Positions 35,433 to 46,117 of a DNA stretch of 64,000 bases are shown here, piece by piece (the stretch's first letter is position 1; the number at the start of each line of letters is the position of its first letter). The notes below the pieces were generated by a model. That model was given only the letters and a program-made list of their open reading frames with translations. It made no database searches and was not told where the DNA came from. The DNA lies in assembly GCF_009498035.1 (NCBI RefSeq), contig NZ_CP034550.1, positions 9,486,001 through 9,550,000 on the forward strand. Direction: 5' to 3'. This DNA is from Saccharothrix syringae (GTDB lineage Bacteria; Actinomycetota; Actinomycetes; Mycobacteriales; Pseudonocardiaceae). A program made the position numbers and the translations under genes.

Positions 35433-36206
35433 GTGCCCGATCTGCCCGCCTTCAACACCGCACCGCCGGACGAGCTCCGCCCCCTGCTCCTGACCTGCCT
35501 CGCGGTGCCCCGCTGGGCCGACGCGGTGCTGGCCGGCCGCCCGTACGCCGACGTGGGCGCGCTGTTCGCCGCCGCCGAGCGGGCCGCCGCCGACCTGACC
35601 GACGACGAGGTCCGCGCCGCCATCGCCGGGCACCCGCGCATCGGCGAGCGCGCCGAGGGCGGCGGGGTGGGCGCGCGGTGGTCCGCCGACGAGCAGTCCG
35701 GCGTCACCGGGTCCGAGCGCCTGGCCGCCGCGAACGCCGCCTACGAGGAGCGCTTCGGGCACGTCTACCTGGTGTGCGCCACGGGGTTGAGCGGTGCGCG
35801 GGTGCTGGCCGACCTCACCGCCCGGATGGCCAACCCGCCGGACGCCGAGCTGCGCGTGGTGCACCGCGAGCTGGTCAAGATCGCGGTGCTGCGGCTGGGG
35901 AAGGCGCTGGAGCTGAGCACGTCGACGCTGTCCACCCACGTGCTCGACGCCGAGGCGGGCCGGCCGCGCGTCGGCGTGCCCGTGCGGCTGGAGCGCGACG
36001 GCGAGGTGCTGGCCGCCGGCCGCACCGACGACGACGGGCGGCTGCGCTTCGCCGGGGAGCTGGCGCCCGGCGCGCACCGGCTCGTGTTCGAGGTCGACAC
36101 GCCGTTCTACCCGGAGGTCGTGGTCGCCTTCCGGGCCACCGGCGGCCACCTGCACGTGCCGGTCCTGCTGAGCCCGTTCGCCTACACCACCTACCGAGGG
36201 AGCTGA
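35433..36206 (+). CDS. uraD-uraH: Bifunctional OHCU decarboxylase / hydroxyisourate hydrolase
   Basis: A 257-aa fusion from GTG 35433 (GGGAG upstream). Residues 1-155 are 2-oxo-4-hydroxy-4-carboxy-5-ureidoimidazoline decarboxylase (HPRIGE with the active-site His, then WSADEQSGV). Residues 158-257 are a transthyretin-like 5-hydroxyisourate hydrolase ([32 protein letters not shown] with the YRGS end). Together they convert the uricase product to S-allantoin. The gene order here is fusion first, uricase second, 2 bp apart. Confidence 0.94.
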   Translation: MPDLPAFNTAPPDELRPLLLTCLAVPRWADAVLAGRPYADVGALFAAAERAAADLTDDEVRAAIAGHPRIGERAEGGGVGARWSADEQSGVTGSERLAAANAAYEERFGHVYLVCATGLSGARVLADLTARMANPPDAELRVVHRELVKIAVLRLGKALELSTSTLSTHVLDAEAGRPRVGVPVRLERDGEVLAAGRTDDDGRLRFAGELAPGAHRLVFEVDTPFYPEVVVAFRATGGHLHVPVLLSPFAYTTYRGS

Positions 36207-36208
36207 CG

Positions 36209-37087
36209 ATGGCCATCGTCCTGGGGCCCAACCAGTACGGGAAGGCGGAGAACCGCCTCGTCGTGGTGTCGCGCGACGGTTCCACCCACACCATCAGGGA
36301 CCTCACGGTCAGCACGTCGCTGCGCGGCGACCTCGCGGACACGCACCTCACCGGCGACAACAGCAAGGTGCTCGCCACCGACACGCAGAAGAACACCGTG
36401 CACGCCTTCGCCAAGCAGGCGCCGGTCGGCGAGATCGAGGACTTCGCGCTGCGGCTCGGCCGGCACTTCGTGTCCTCCCAGGAGGCCATCAGCGGGGCGC
36501 GCGTCCTGGTCGACGAGCACCCGTGGCAGCGGATCGAGGGCAATGGTCACTCGTTCGTGGCGGGTGGCGCGGAGAAGCGGACCACCGCCGTGACCGTCGA
36601 GGGCGACCGGGCGTGGGTGGTGTCGGGCGTGCGCGACCTGGTGGTGCTCAAGTCCACCGGCTCGGAGTTCCACGGCTTCCCGCGCGACGAGTACACCACG
36701 CTGCGGGAGACCGACGACCGCGTCCTGGCCACCTCGGTCACCGCGCGCTGGCGCTACCAGGGCGGCGGGATCGACTGGGCCGCCTCGCACACCGCGATCC
36801 GGGGGCTGCTGCTGACCACGTTCGCGACCAGGCACAGCCTCTCGCTCCAGCAGACCCTCTACGCGATGGGCGAGGCGGTGCTGCTGGCCAGGCCCGAGGT
36901 GGCCGAGGTCCGGCTGTCCATGCCGAACAAGCACCACTTCGCCGTGGACCTGTCCCCGTTCGGCCTGGAGAACCACAACGAGGTGTTCTACGCCGCCGAC
37001 CGGCCGTACGGGCTCATCGAGGGCTCCGTGCTGCGCGACGACGCCGAGGACGCCGGGTCCGCCTGGTACTCGCTGCCGATGTTCTGA
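36209..37087 (+). CDS. pucL: Urate oxidase (uricase)
   Basis: A 292-aa cofactor-free oxidase with two T-fold halves. It has GPNQYGKAENRLV with the active-site Lys, LATDTQKNTVHAFAK with the Thr of the charge relay, FVSSQEAISGARV, DRVLATSVTARWRY and SMPNKHHFAVDLSPFGLEN. It oxidises urate to 5-hydroxyisourate. It starts 2 bp after the uraD-uraH stop with GAGGGAG as ribosome binding site. Confidence 0.96.
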   Translation: MAIVLGPNQYGKAENRLVVVSRDGSTHTIRDLTVSTSLRGDLADTHLTGDNSKVLATDTQKNTVHAFAKQAPVGEIEDFALRLGRHFVSSQEAISGARVLVDEHPWQRIEGNGHSFVAGGAEKRTTAVTVEGDRAWVVSGVRDLVVLKSTGSEFHGFPRDEYTTLRETDDRVLATSVTARWRYQGGGIDWAASHTAIRGLLLTTFATRHSLSLQQTLYAMGEAVLLARPEVAEVRLSMPNKHHFAVDLSPFGLENHNEVFYAADRPYGLIEGSVLRDDAEDAGSAWYSLPMF

Positions 37088-37094
37088 CCGGGTC

Positions 37095-37553
37095 TCACCG
37101 CTCGTAGCGCGCCATCCGCTGGAGGCGCCAGGAGTGGAACAGGTCCGACTCCTCGTACCACTCCACGGTGGTCGGGCGCCGCGCCGTGGCCAGGAACTCC
37201 AGCAGCATCGCGCGGAACGTGGGCAGCGGCACGCCCACGCCCGGCGGGAAGTCCGTGTACGGCTCGTCCACGAACGGCGCGTCCGGGTCGCCCTTGGGCC
37301 AGCCGCTGAACTCGTCGTCGACGTAGTTCAGGTAGCCCCACGGGCCGCGCACGGCCAGCACCAGGTTGTGGTCGCTCTCGCCCTCGTCGTCGACCTCGCG
37401 GCCGAAGTGCTCCAGCATCCCGTCGTTGCACTCGGGCCGCGCCAGGGCGCCGATGAGCAGGTCGACGTCCGCCGCGCACGCCACCACCTGGTACCGGAAC
37501 TCCGCCCGCTCCAGGTCGGGCAGTCCGGTCCACAACCCGGCCCGCATGGTCAT
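37095..37553 (-). CDS. Imm1 family immunity-like protein
   Basis: About 152 aa; starts at GTG 37562, ATG 37553 or ATG 37547. The acidic fold pattern LVLAVRGPWGYLNYVDDEF, a FPPGVGVPLPTFRAMLLEFL segment and ATARRPTTVEW near the end match Imm1-type immunity proteins paired with polymorphic or deaminase-like toxins. No toxin gene lies beside it; the neighbours are uricase (8 bp away, convergent) and an aldolase-like gene. It may be an orphan immunity gene. Confidence 0.55.
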   Translation of the reverse strand: MTMRAGLWTGLPDLERAEFRYQVVACAADVDLLIGALARPECNDGMLEHFGREVDDEGESDHNLVLAVRGPWGYLNYVDDEFSGWPKGDPDAPFVDEPYTDFPPGVGVPLPTFRAMLLEFLATARRPTTVEWYEESDLFHSWRLQRMARYER

Positions 37554-37604
37554 GCCCCCCACGATGACCGCTCGCGCGCGGGTCGGCCCGATGAGAACCC
37601 AGGA

Positions 37605-38804
37605 TCACCCCATCCGGCGACGGGCCGGTGCCCGGCGGGACAGCGCCAGCAGGCCGTCGACGTCGAGACCGGTGGCCCGGCGGACCTCGTCGGCGTCGAG
37701 CGCGCCGCAGTCCAGGGCCCGCAGGAAGGACGACGACAGGGCCTGGGCGGTGGCGGGTTCGTCCAGCACGGCGCCGCCGGCGCGCTCGACGTACGCCCGC
37801 AGCCGCGCCGCGTCGGCCTCCACCCCCTCCAGGTGGAACGCGTGCACGGCCGCGTACCTGGTCACGAGCTGCGCCGGGTGCAGGTCCCAGCCCTGGTAGA
37901 AGCCGTGTGCCAACGACCGCCGGACCAGGCCGTAGTGGGTGCGCCACGCCTCTTCGACCCGGTCGCCGACCGGCAGCGCGTTGGTCGAGCCGTCGGACAG
38001 CTCGACGCCCGTGCCCGCCGCGGAGACCTGCATGACGTGGCGCGCGAAGTCGCACGCGCCGTGCGCCAGGTGCTGGTGCGCCGCGCCCAGGCCGCAGCCC
38101 GCCGTGTAGTCGTAGGTGCCGAAGTGCAGGCCGCTGACCCGGCCCCGGCCCGCCTCGATGAACCGCGGCAGGGCCAGCCTGCCCTCGGGGTCCACCACCG
38201 ACCGCGTCGTCTCGACCTGGACCTCGAAGCGCAGCGGCAGCCCGAACAGGTCCAGCACCTCGCCGAACACCTCGACCTGCGCCACCGAGGTGACCTTGGG
38301 GAAGGTGATCACCAGCCCCTCGGGCGCGCCGCCGAGCGCGGTGAGGAACACGTCCAGGGTGCGGATGCCGCGCTCGCGCAGGGCGGCGGTGTCGAACGAC
38401 TTGATCCGGAGCCCGAAGCGCGCCGGCGCGGTGCCCGCCGCCAGCCAGTCCCGCAGCACCAGCGCGGTGCGCTCGGCGTCGGCGTCCTCCTCGTCGTCGG
38501 CGCGGGTGCCGTAGCCGTCCTCGAAGTCGACCCGCAGGTCCTCCACCGGTTCGGCGGCCAGCTTGGCCCGCACCCGCGCCGGCACCCCCTCCGGCACGCC
38601 GAGCAGGCCCACCAGGTCGGGGTGCGCGTCGAGCGCCGCGAGCGCGCCCCCGCCCCAGTCGCGCACGGTCGAGGCGGTGACCCGGTCGGCGGGGACGTAG
38701 CAGGTGTGCACGGGCTGGCGGCCGACCGGCCACCGCGTCACCGCGTCGGCCAGCCGCGCGGTGAGCGCCCGCACCGCCGCCGGGTCCAGGGAGGTGCGGG
38801 GCAC
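37605..38804 (-). CDS. DUF6986-type HpcH/HpaI aldolase-like protein
   Basis: A 399-aa protein with a CitE/HpcH-like TIM barrel. It has VDFEDGYG (metal-binding Glu/Asp), GLRIKSFD, TFPKVTS, FEVQVETTRSVVDPEG with the second metal Glu, and LHFGTYDYTAGCG. It starts 1 bp after the malate synthase stop and is transcribed with it. The proteins are related to citramalyl/malyl-CoA lyases and malate synthases, so it probably handles a glyoxylate-linked acid; the exact reaction is unknown. Confidence 0.75.
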   Translation of the reverse strand: MPRTSLDPAAVRALTARLADAVTRWPVGRQPVHTCYVPADRVTASTVRDWGGGALAALDAHPDLVGLLGVPEGVPARVRAKLAAEPVEDLRVDFEDGYGTRADDEEDADAERTALVLRDWLAAGTAPARFGLRIKSFDTAALRERGIRTLDVFLTALGGAPEGLVITFPKVTSVAQVEVFGEVLDLFGLPLRFEVQVETTRSVVDPEGRLALPRFIEAGRGRVSGLHFGTYDYTAGCGLGAAHQHLAHGACDFARHVMQVSAAGTGVELSDGSTNALPVGDRVEEAWRTHYGLVRRSLAHGFYQGWDLHPAQLVTRYAAVHAFHLEGVEADAARLRAYVERAGGAVLDEPATAQALSSSFLRALDCGALDADEVRRATGLDVDGLLALSRRAPARRRMG

Positions 38805-38805
38805 G

Positions 38806-40338
<1,533 letters not shown>

Positions 40339-40377
40339 GGGGGTCCACCTCGATTCAACTCGGTTTCTACTTCGCGG

Positions 40378-40406
40378 ACTATAGTTTTCGCCAGGCGGAA
40401 CGGCAA
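40378..40406 (-). promoter_or_regulatory. aceB promoter with embedded IclR/AllR-type palindrome
   Basis: On the minus strand TTGCCG (40406-40401), a 17-bp spacer and TATAGT (40383-40378). The spacer holds TTCCGC-CTG-GCGAAA (40400-40386), a 15-bp palindrome with one mismatch. On the plus strand TATAGT (40380-40385) could serve the divergent iclR gene. A bound repressor would cover both. Confidence 0.6.
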
Positions 40407-40422
40407 TCAAGGAGTGGTGTCC

Positions 40423-41178
40423 GTGGCCCGGGAGTCCAGCGGCGGCGTCCAGTCGCTGCAACGCGCCTTCGACCTGCTGGAACGGCTGGCCGACGCGGGC
40501 GGCGAGGCGAGCCTGTCCGAGCTGGCGGCCGCGTCCGGGCTGCCGCTGCCGACGATCCACCGGCTGATCCGCACCCTGGTCGGGCTGGGGTACGTGCGGC
40601 AGAACAGCAACCGGCGCTACACCCTCGGCTCGCGGCTCATCCGGCTCGGCGAGACCGCGTCGCGGCAGTTCGGCACGTGGGCGCGGCCGTTCCTGGCGCG
40701 GCTGGTGGACCGGGTCGGCGAGACCGCGAACCTGGCCGTGCTGGACGGCGACGAGGTGGTGTACGTGGCGCAGGTGCCGTCGCGGCACTCGATGCGGATG
40801 TTCACCGAGGTGGGCCGCCGGGTGCTGCCGCACGGCACGGGCGTGGGCAAGGCGATGCTCGCGCAGCTGCCCCGGGACGAGGCGCGGGCGCTGCTGGGGC
40901 GGACCGGCCTGCCCGCGTACACGCCGAACACGATCACCGACGCGGAGGAGCTGCTGGCGTCGCTGGACCGGGTCGTCGAGCAGGGCTACGCGCTGGACGA
41001 GAGCGAGCAGGAGCTGGGCGTGCGGTGCGTGGCGGTGCCGCTGCGCGGCGGGCCGGCGCCGGCGGCGGTGTCGGTGTCCGGGCCGGACAGCCGGCTGACC
41101 CAGGAGGCGGTGGCGCGCATGCTGCCCGACGTGCTGGCGGTCGCCGAGGAGCTGTCCCTCCAGGCGGGACGCGCTTGA
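40423..41178 (+). CDS. IclR family transcriptional regulator (AllR-like)
   Basis: A 251-aa protein. I chose GTG 40423, 8 nt after AAGGAG. An N-terminal winged helix ([40 protein letters not shown]) is followed by the IclR effector domain ([50 protein letters not shown]). Effectors of the family include glyoxylate and allantoin derivatives. Divergence from aceB and proximity to urate and allantoin genes support a role as their repressor. Confidence 0.85.
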   Translation: MARESSGGVQSLQRAFDLLERLADAGGEASLSELAAASGLPLPTIHRLIRTLVGLGYVRQNSNRRYTLGSRLIRLGETASRQFGTWARPFLARLVDRVGETANLAVLDGDEVVYVAQVPSRHSMRMFTEVGRRVLPHGTGVGKAMLAQLPRDEARALLGRTGLPAYTPNTITDAEELLASLDRVVEQGYALDESEQELGVRCVAVPLRGGPAPAAVSVSGPDSRLTQEAVARMLPDVLAVAEELSLQAGRA

Positions 41179-41198
41179 CGGAGCTCCGCCACGGGAGT

Positions 41199-41218
41199 TA
41201 CATGCACGTACATGCACA
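41199..41218. promoter_or_regulatory. Two tandem 10-bp repeats before the flavin reductase gene
   Basis: TACATGCACG (41199-41208) and TACATGCACA (41209-41218) lie 20 bp before ATG 41238, one helical turn apart, as expected for a dimeric regulator's binding site. Confidence 0.45.
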
Positions 41219-41237
41219 CAACTCTCGGGGGATTTCG

Positions 41238-41780
41238 ATGAGTGAGCGCAAGTTCCTGTTCGTGCTGGGCAGCGCCCGTCGTGACGGCAACACCGAGCGG
41301 CTCGCGCGGTTGGCCGCCGAGCAGCTGGGCGACGACGTCGAGCAGCGGTGGCTGTGGCTGGGGGACGTGCCGCAGGAGCCGTTCCGCGACCTCCGGTACC
41401 CGGAGGAGGTCGAGCGGCACCCGCGGGGCACCGAGAAGCTGCTGCTCGACGCCACGCTGGAGGCGACGGACATCGTGATCGCCTCGCCGACCTACTGGTA
41501 CAGCGTGTCCTCGTCCACCAAGCGCTACCTGGACAACTGGTCGAACTGGGAGCGCGTGCCCGGCTTCATGGACGCGATGGCGACCAAGCGCCTGTGGGCG
41601 ATCACCGCGCTGGCCGATGAGCCGGAGCAGGCCGCCGCCCTGCTGGACATGCTCCGCCGCGGCGCGCGCTACCTGAAGATGACCTGGTCGGGCGCCCTCG
41701 TCGGCGTCGGCAACCGCCCCGGCGACGTCCTCAACGACACCACCGCCCTGGCCGAAGCCAAAACCTTCTTCACCCCCTGA
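41238..41780 (+). CDS. NADPH-dependent FMN reductase / flavodoxin-like protein
   Basis: A 180-aa flavodoxin-fold protein. The phosphate loop [13 protein letters not shown] (residues 11-23) binds FMN, and [19 protein letters not shown] (83-101) is the WrbA/NADPH-dependent FMN reductase signature. It probably reduces quinones or flavins in the cytoplasm. It is downstream of iclR with its own repeated operator-like sequence, so it may be transcribed separately. Confidence 0.88.
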   Translation: MSERKFLFVLGSARRDGNTERLARLAAEQLGDDVEQRWLWLGDVPQEPFRDLRYPEEVERHPRGTEKLLLDATLEATDIVIASPTYWYSVSSSTKRYLDNWSNWERVPGFMDAMATKRLWAITALADEPEQAAALLDMLRRGARYLKMTWSGALVGVGNRPGDVLNDTTALAEAKTFFTP

Positions 41781-41926
41781 CCCCGCGAGTCGAACCTCCA
41801 GCACCCTCGTGTCGAACCGTCAGGACCCCCGAATTCCACATTCGCGTCGACCTGGTCGCGCGTGAACGTGGAACTCGGGGGTCTTGGAGGTTCGACACGA
41901 GGGGTCTGGGGGTTCGACTCGCGGGG
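41781..41926. repeat. 146-bp imperfect palindrome filling the spacer
   Basis: The whole gap between the convergent FMN reductase and ftsY genes folds on itself. CCCCGCGAGTCGAACC (41781-41796) pairs with 41911-41926 exactly, TCGTGTCGAACC pairs with GGTTCGACACGA, and GACCCCCGAATTCCAC pairs with GTGGAACTCGGGGGTC with one mismatch. The inner loop also shows partial symmetry. It is far longer than an ordinary terminator. Confidence 0.8.
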
Positions 41927-43330
41927 CTAGTCCAGGAGGGCGTCCACGAAGGCCCTCGGTTCGAAGGGGGCCAGGTGGTCGGCGCCCTCGCCCAGGCCGA
42001 CCAGCTTGACCGGGACGCCCAGCTCGCGCTGCACCTGGAAGACGATGCCGCCCTTGGCGGTGCCGTCCAGCTTGGTCAGCACGATGCCGGTCACGTCGAC
42101 GACCTCGGCGAACACCCGCGCCTGGGTGAGGCCGTTCTGGCCGGTGGTGGCGTCGAGCACCAGCAGCACCTCGTCCACCGCCGCCTGCTTCTCCACCACC
42201 CGCTTGACCTTGCCCAGCTCGTCCATCAGCCCGGTCTTGGTGTGCAGGCGGCCCGCGGTGTCCACGAGCACGGTGTCCACGCCCGCCTCGACGCCCCGCT
42301 TGACCGCCTCGAACGCCACCGAGGCCGGGTCCGCGCCCTCGGCGCCGCGCACGGTCGACGCGCCCACGCGCGAACCCCACGTCTCCAACTGGTCGGCCGC
42401 GGCGGCGCGGAAGGTGTCCGCGGCGCCCAGCAGCACGGTCCGCCCGTCCGCCACCAGCACGCGCGCCAGCTTGCCGGTCGTCGTGGTCTTGCCGACGCCG
42501 TTCACGCCGACCACCAGCACCACGGCGGGCTTGCCCGAGTGCGGCAGCGCGTGGACCGAGCGGTCCATCTCCGGGTGCAGGACGCCCACCAGCACGTCGC
42601 GCAGCAGCGCCCGCGCGTCGTCGGACGTCCGCACGCCCCGCGCGGCGATCTGCGCGCGCAGCGCGCCCACCACCTGGTCGGTGACGGCCGCGCCGAGGTC
42701 GGCCATGAGCAGCGTGTCCTCGACGTCGGTCCACGAGTCCTCGTCCAGGTCGCCCGCGCCGAGCAGGCCGAGCAGGCCCTGGCCGAACGTGGACCGCGAC
42801 CGCGACAGCCGCCCGCGCAGCCGCTCCAGCCGGCCCTCGGTGGGCTCGATCTCGTCGATCTCGGACGCCTGCTCGGGCAGGTCGACCTCGACGAACCCGC
42901 GCTTGACCGAGTCGCGCGGCACGGCCGCGTCGTCGCCGACGCCCGGCTGGCCGTCGACCTCGGTGCGGTCGGCCACCGGGTGCTCGACGGGCTCCGGCGG
43001 CGCGGTCGACACCGGCGGCGCGACGGGCTCCGGCGCGACGGGTTCGGGCGCGACGGGCTCCGGGGGCGTGACCGGCTTGGCCGGTGAGGCGCCCGAAGCC
43101 GGCCCGGGGCGCTCCACGACCTCGGGTTCGGGTCGCTCGACCACCGGCGGCGCGGTGGGCGCGTTGAACGTGATCGCGCCACCCGCCCGGTAGCCCTTGG
43201 CGGGCTTGTCCGGCTCGGGCTCGGTGAGGCTGATGCGCCGACGCCGGGACAGCACGACGCCCGTCACCAGGGCGACCACGAGCAGTGCCGCGACGACGAC
43301 GATGATCCAGATCAGGGTCGTGGTGGTCAC
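41927..43330 (-). CDS. ftsY: Signal recognition particle receptor FtsY
   Basis: A 467-aa protein. I chose GTG 43330, giving an N-terminal membrane helix (residues 5-27, LIWIIVVVAALLVVALVTG) followed by a long acidic Pro-rich linker with repeated APEPV units, as in actinobacterial FtsY. The NG domain has GVNGVGKTTTTGKLA, DTFRAAAADQL, DTAGRLHTK and TKLDGTAKGG. It is the membrane receptor for Ffh. Confidence 0.95.
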   Translation of the reverse strand: MTTTTLIWIIVVVAALLVVALVTGVVLSRRRRISLTEPEPDKPAKGYRAGGAITFNAPTAPPVVERPEPEVVERPGPASGASPAKPVTPPEPVAPEPVAPEPVAPPVSTAPPEPVEHPVADRTEVDGQPGVGDDAAVPRDSVKRGFVEVDLPEQASEIDEIEPTEGRLERLRGRLSRSRSTFGQGLLGLLGAGDLDEDSWTDVEDTLLMADLGAAVTDQVVGALRAQIAARGVRTSDDARALLRDVLVGVLHPEMDRSVHALPHSGKPAVVLVVGVNGVGKTTTTGKLARVLVADGRTVLLGAADTFRAAAADQLETWGSRVGASTVRGAEGADPASVAFEAVKRGVEAGVDTVLVDTAGRLHTKTGLMDELGKVKRVVEKQAAVDEVLLVLDATTGQNGLTQARVFAEVVDVTGIVLTKLDGTAKGGIVFQVQRELGVPVKLVGLGEGADHLAPFEPRAFVDALLD

Positions 43331-43446
43331 CGGCCAATCCTCGCACGCCCCGCCGATGTCGCTGATCGACCGGGAACCGGGGCATCCGGCAACTCCCCCA
43401 CCAACGCCCTTGCGCGCCCGTGCGGCTGTGCAATAGACCACAGGAT

Positions 43447-44586
43447 GTGAGGGTGATCGGACTGATCTCCGGCACGTCGATGGACGCCGTCGACGTGGCC
43501 GTGGCCGAACTGGCCCTGGACGGCCCCACCGTCCACCTGGAACCGGTCGAGCACGCCGAGCACCCGTTCCCGGACCACCTGCGCGAACCCCCCACCAGCG
43601 CCGCGGACCTGTGCGCGCTCGACACCGGCCTGGGGCAGCTGTTCGCCGACGTGGCCCGGCAGTACCGGGGCGACCTGGTCGCCACGCTGGGCCAGACCGT
43701 GCACCACCGGGTCGAGGGCGGCCGCTGCCTGGGCACCCTCCAACTGGGCCAACCCGCGTGGATAGCCGAAGCCACCGGCCTGCCCGTGGTGTCCGACCTG
43801 CGGGCGCGCGACGTCGCCGCGGGCGGGCACGGCGCCCCGCTGGCGAGCACCCTGGACGCGCTGTGGCTGGCCGGGTTCGACGGCCCGGCGACCGCGCTGA
43901 ACCTGGGCGGGATCGCCAACGTCACCAAGGTCTCGCCCGGAGGTGTGGTGATCGCCTACGACACCGGGCCCGGCAACGCGCTGATGGACGTGGCGATGAC
44001 CGTGCTGACCGGCGGGCGCCGCACCCGGGACACCGATGGCGAGTTCGCCCGGCGCGGGCGCGTGGACCCCGACCTGCTCGACCGCCTGCTCGCCGACCCG
44101 TACTACGCGCTGCCCGCGCCCAAGTCCACCGGCAAGGAGCACTTCAACCGCGCCTACCTGGACCGGGTCACCGAGGGCAGGACGATCCGGGCCGAGGACT
44201 TCCTGGCCACCCTCACCGAGCTGACCGCGCTCACCGTGGCCGCCGAGTGCGAGGGCACCGTCATCGGCTCGGGCGGCGGGATGCGCAACCCGGTGCTGGT
44301 GGAGTCGCTGCGGCGGCGCGTCGACCTGCGCGCCAGCGACGAGTTCGGCCTGCCCGCCGAGGCCAAGGAGGCGTACCTCGCCGCCCTGCTCGGCTTCCTG
44401 ACGTGGCACGGCCTGCCGGCCAACGTGCCGTCCGCCACCGGCGCCGCCGGACCGCGGCCGCTCGGGTCGATCACCCCCGGCCGCTACCCGCTGCGCCTGC
44501 CCGACCCCGCGATCACCGCAGTTCGCGGGCTGGAGATCGGCCGCCACCAGCGGCTCTGGGATGGAGGACCCCGTGCGCGCACTTGA
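43447..44586 (+). CDS. anmK: Anhydro-N-acetylmuramic acid kinase
   Basis: A 379-aa kinase from GTG 43447. It has the ATP-binding GLISGTSMDAVDVA start, TLGQTVHH, the LNLGGIANVT strand and YDTGPGNALMDVAM, all typical of AnmK. It phosphorylates 1,6-anhydroMurNAc during cell-wall recycling. It overlaps the symporter gene by 14 bp, so recycling and an uptake system may be linked. Confidence 0.93.
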   Translation: MRVIGLISGTSMDAVDVAVAELALDGPTVHLEPVEHAEHPFPDHLREPPTSAADLCALDTGLGQLFADVARQYRGDLVATLGQTVHHRVEGGRCLGTLQLGQPAWIAEATGLPVVSDLRARDVAAGGHGAPLASTLDALWLAGFDGPATALNLGGIANVTKVSPGGVVIAYDTGPGNALMDVAMTVLTGGRRTRDTDGEFARRGRVDPDLLDRLLADPYYALPAPKSTGKEHFNRAYLDRVTEGRTIRAEDFLATLTELTALTVAAECEGTVIGSGGGMRNPVLVESLRRRVDLRASDEFGLPAEAKEAYLAALLGFLTWHGLPANVPSATGAAGPRPLGSITPGRYPLRLPDPAITAVRGLEIGRHQRLWDGGPRART

Positions 44587-46117
44587 CGTCGGCATCATCG
44601 GGCTGTTCCTGGTCGGCATGCCGCTGCTGGGGGTGTGGATCGCCGGCAGGCAGCGGTCGGCCGCGGACTACTTCGTCAGCGAGCGCCGCATCCCGTGGTG
44701 GGTGGTGTGCGTGTCGGTGGTGTCGGCGGAGACGTCGACGCTGACCGTGCTGAGCGTGCCGACCGTCGGCTACCTGGGCACGATGACGTTCCTGTCGCTG
44801 GCGATCGGCTACCTGATCGGGCGCGTGGTGGTCTCGTTCGTGCTGCTGCCCAAGTACGTCGCGGGCGAGCTGGTCACCGCCTACGGCTACCTGGGCGAGC
44901 GGTTCGGGCCGGGCGTGCAGGGCACCGCCTCGGTGACCTTCCTGGTGACCCGGCTGCTGGCCGACGGCCTGCGGCTGTTCGCCACCGCCATCCCGGTCAA
45001 GGTGGTGCTCGCCGCGTACGGCGTGGACGCCTCGTACTGGGCGATCGTGGCGGTGCTGGGCGCGGCGATGGTGGTCTACAGCTTCCTCGGCGGCGTGCGG
45101 GCCGTGGTGTGGGTCGACGCCATCCAGATGCTCTGGTACGTCGTCGGCGCGGCCGCGGTGATCGCGGTGCTGGGCGGCCGGCTGCCCGACGGCTGGTTCT
45201 CCGCCGCCGCGGACGCGGGCAAGTTCCAGGTCCTCGACTTCGGCGCCAACCCCCTCACCTCGCCCTACGCCGTGGTCACCGCGTTCGTCGGCGGCGCGGT
45301 GCTGTCCATGGCCTCGCACGGCGCGGACCAGCTGATCGTGCAGCGGCTGATGGCCACCAGGGACGTCCGCGCGGCGCAGAAGGCGCTGATCACCAGCGGC
45401 GTGGTGGTGTTCCTGCAGTTCGCGCTGTTCCTGCTGATCGGCGTGATGCTGTGGGCGTTCTACCGGGCCGCCGCGCCGGTCAAGGACCTCGGCCTGAACA
45501 ACAACGACGAGCTGTTCGCGCACTTCATCGTCAACGAGCTGCCGTCCGGGCTGTCCGGCTTCGTGATCGCGGGCATCCTCGCGGCCGCGCTGTCGTCGTC
45601 GCTGGGCGCGCTGGCGTCCTCGACGGTGACCGACGTGGTGCAGCGCGTGCGGCGGCGCCCGATGAGCGAGGAGGAGGTGTTCCGGCACGGCCGCGCGTGG
45701 ACCGTGGTGTGGGCGGGCCTGCTGGTCGCGTTCGCCGGGCTGTTCGCGACGCTGACCCGGCGCGGCAACCCGATCGTCGAGCAGGGCCTGTCGATCTCGG
45801 GGTTCACCTACGGCGCGCTGCTGGGCGCGTTCCTGCTCGGGCTGCTGTTCCGGCGGGCCAGGCAGGTCGACGCGGTCGTGGCGTTCGCGGTGACCGTGGC
45901 GGTGATGGCGTTCGTGATCCTCGGCGTCAAGTTCGTCGGGCCCGACGCGCGCCTGGCGATCGACTTCGCGGCGGCGGCGCCTGCCAACAAGGTCGTCTCG
46001 CTCGCCTACCCCTGGTACACGCCGCTGGGTGTGCTGATCACGCTGGTCGTGGGCGGGTTGCTGTCGTTGCGGCACCGGGCGGACGAGCCGGTTCAGGCCG
46101 CCCTGCCGACGCGGTAG
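44573..46117 (+). CDS. Sodium:solute symporter family protein
   Basis: A 514-aa membrane protein with about 13 helices. I chose GTG 44573 because GGAGGA is 4 nt before it. It has DYFVSERRIPWWVV, SVVSAETSTLTVLSVP (sodium-site region), the SSS signature around FLGGVRAVVWVDAIQ, and HGADQLIVQRLMATRD. It overlaps anmK, so a muropeptide-derived sugar such as a MurNAc compound is one possible substrate; that is inference. Confidence 0.88.
   Translation: MRALDVGIIGLFLVGMPLLGVWIAGRQRSAADYFVSERRIPWWVVCVSVVSAETSTLTVLSVPTVGYLGTMTFLSLAIGYLIGRVVVSFVLLPKYVAGELVTAYGYLGERFGPGVQGTASVTFLVTRLLADGLRLFATAIPVKVVLAAYGVDASYWAIVAVLGAAMVVYSFLGGVRAVVWVDAIQMLWYVVGAAAVIAVLGGRLPDGWFSAAADAGKFQVLDFGANPLTSPYAVVTAFVGGAVLSMASHGADQLIVQRLMATRDVRAAQKALITSGVVVFLQFALFLLIGVMLWAFYRAAAPVKDLGLNNNDELFAHFIVNELPSGLSGFVIAGILAAALSSSLGALASSTVTDVVQRVRRRPMSEEEVFRHGRAWTVVWAGLLVAFAGLFATLTRRGNPIVEQGLSISGFTYGALLGAFLLGLLFRRARQVDAVVAFAVTVAVMAFVILGVKFVGPDARLAIDFAAAAPANKVVSLAYPWYTPLGVLITLVVGGLLSLRHRADEPVQAALPTR

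Noticed and set aside
41781..41926. tRNA-like reading of the TCGAACC blocks as tRNA T-loops
   Set aside because: GGTTCGA-type blocks recall T-loops, but no acceptor stem, anticodon arm or D arm can be drawn around them.
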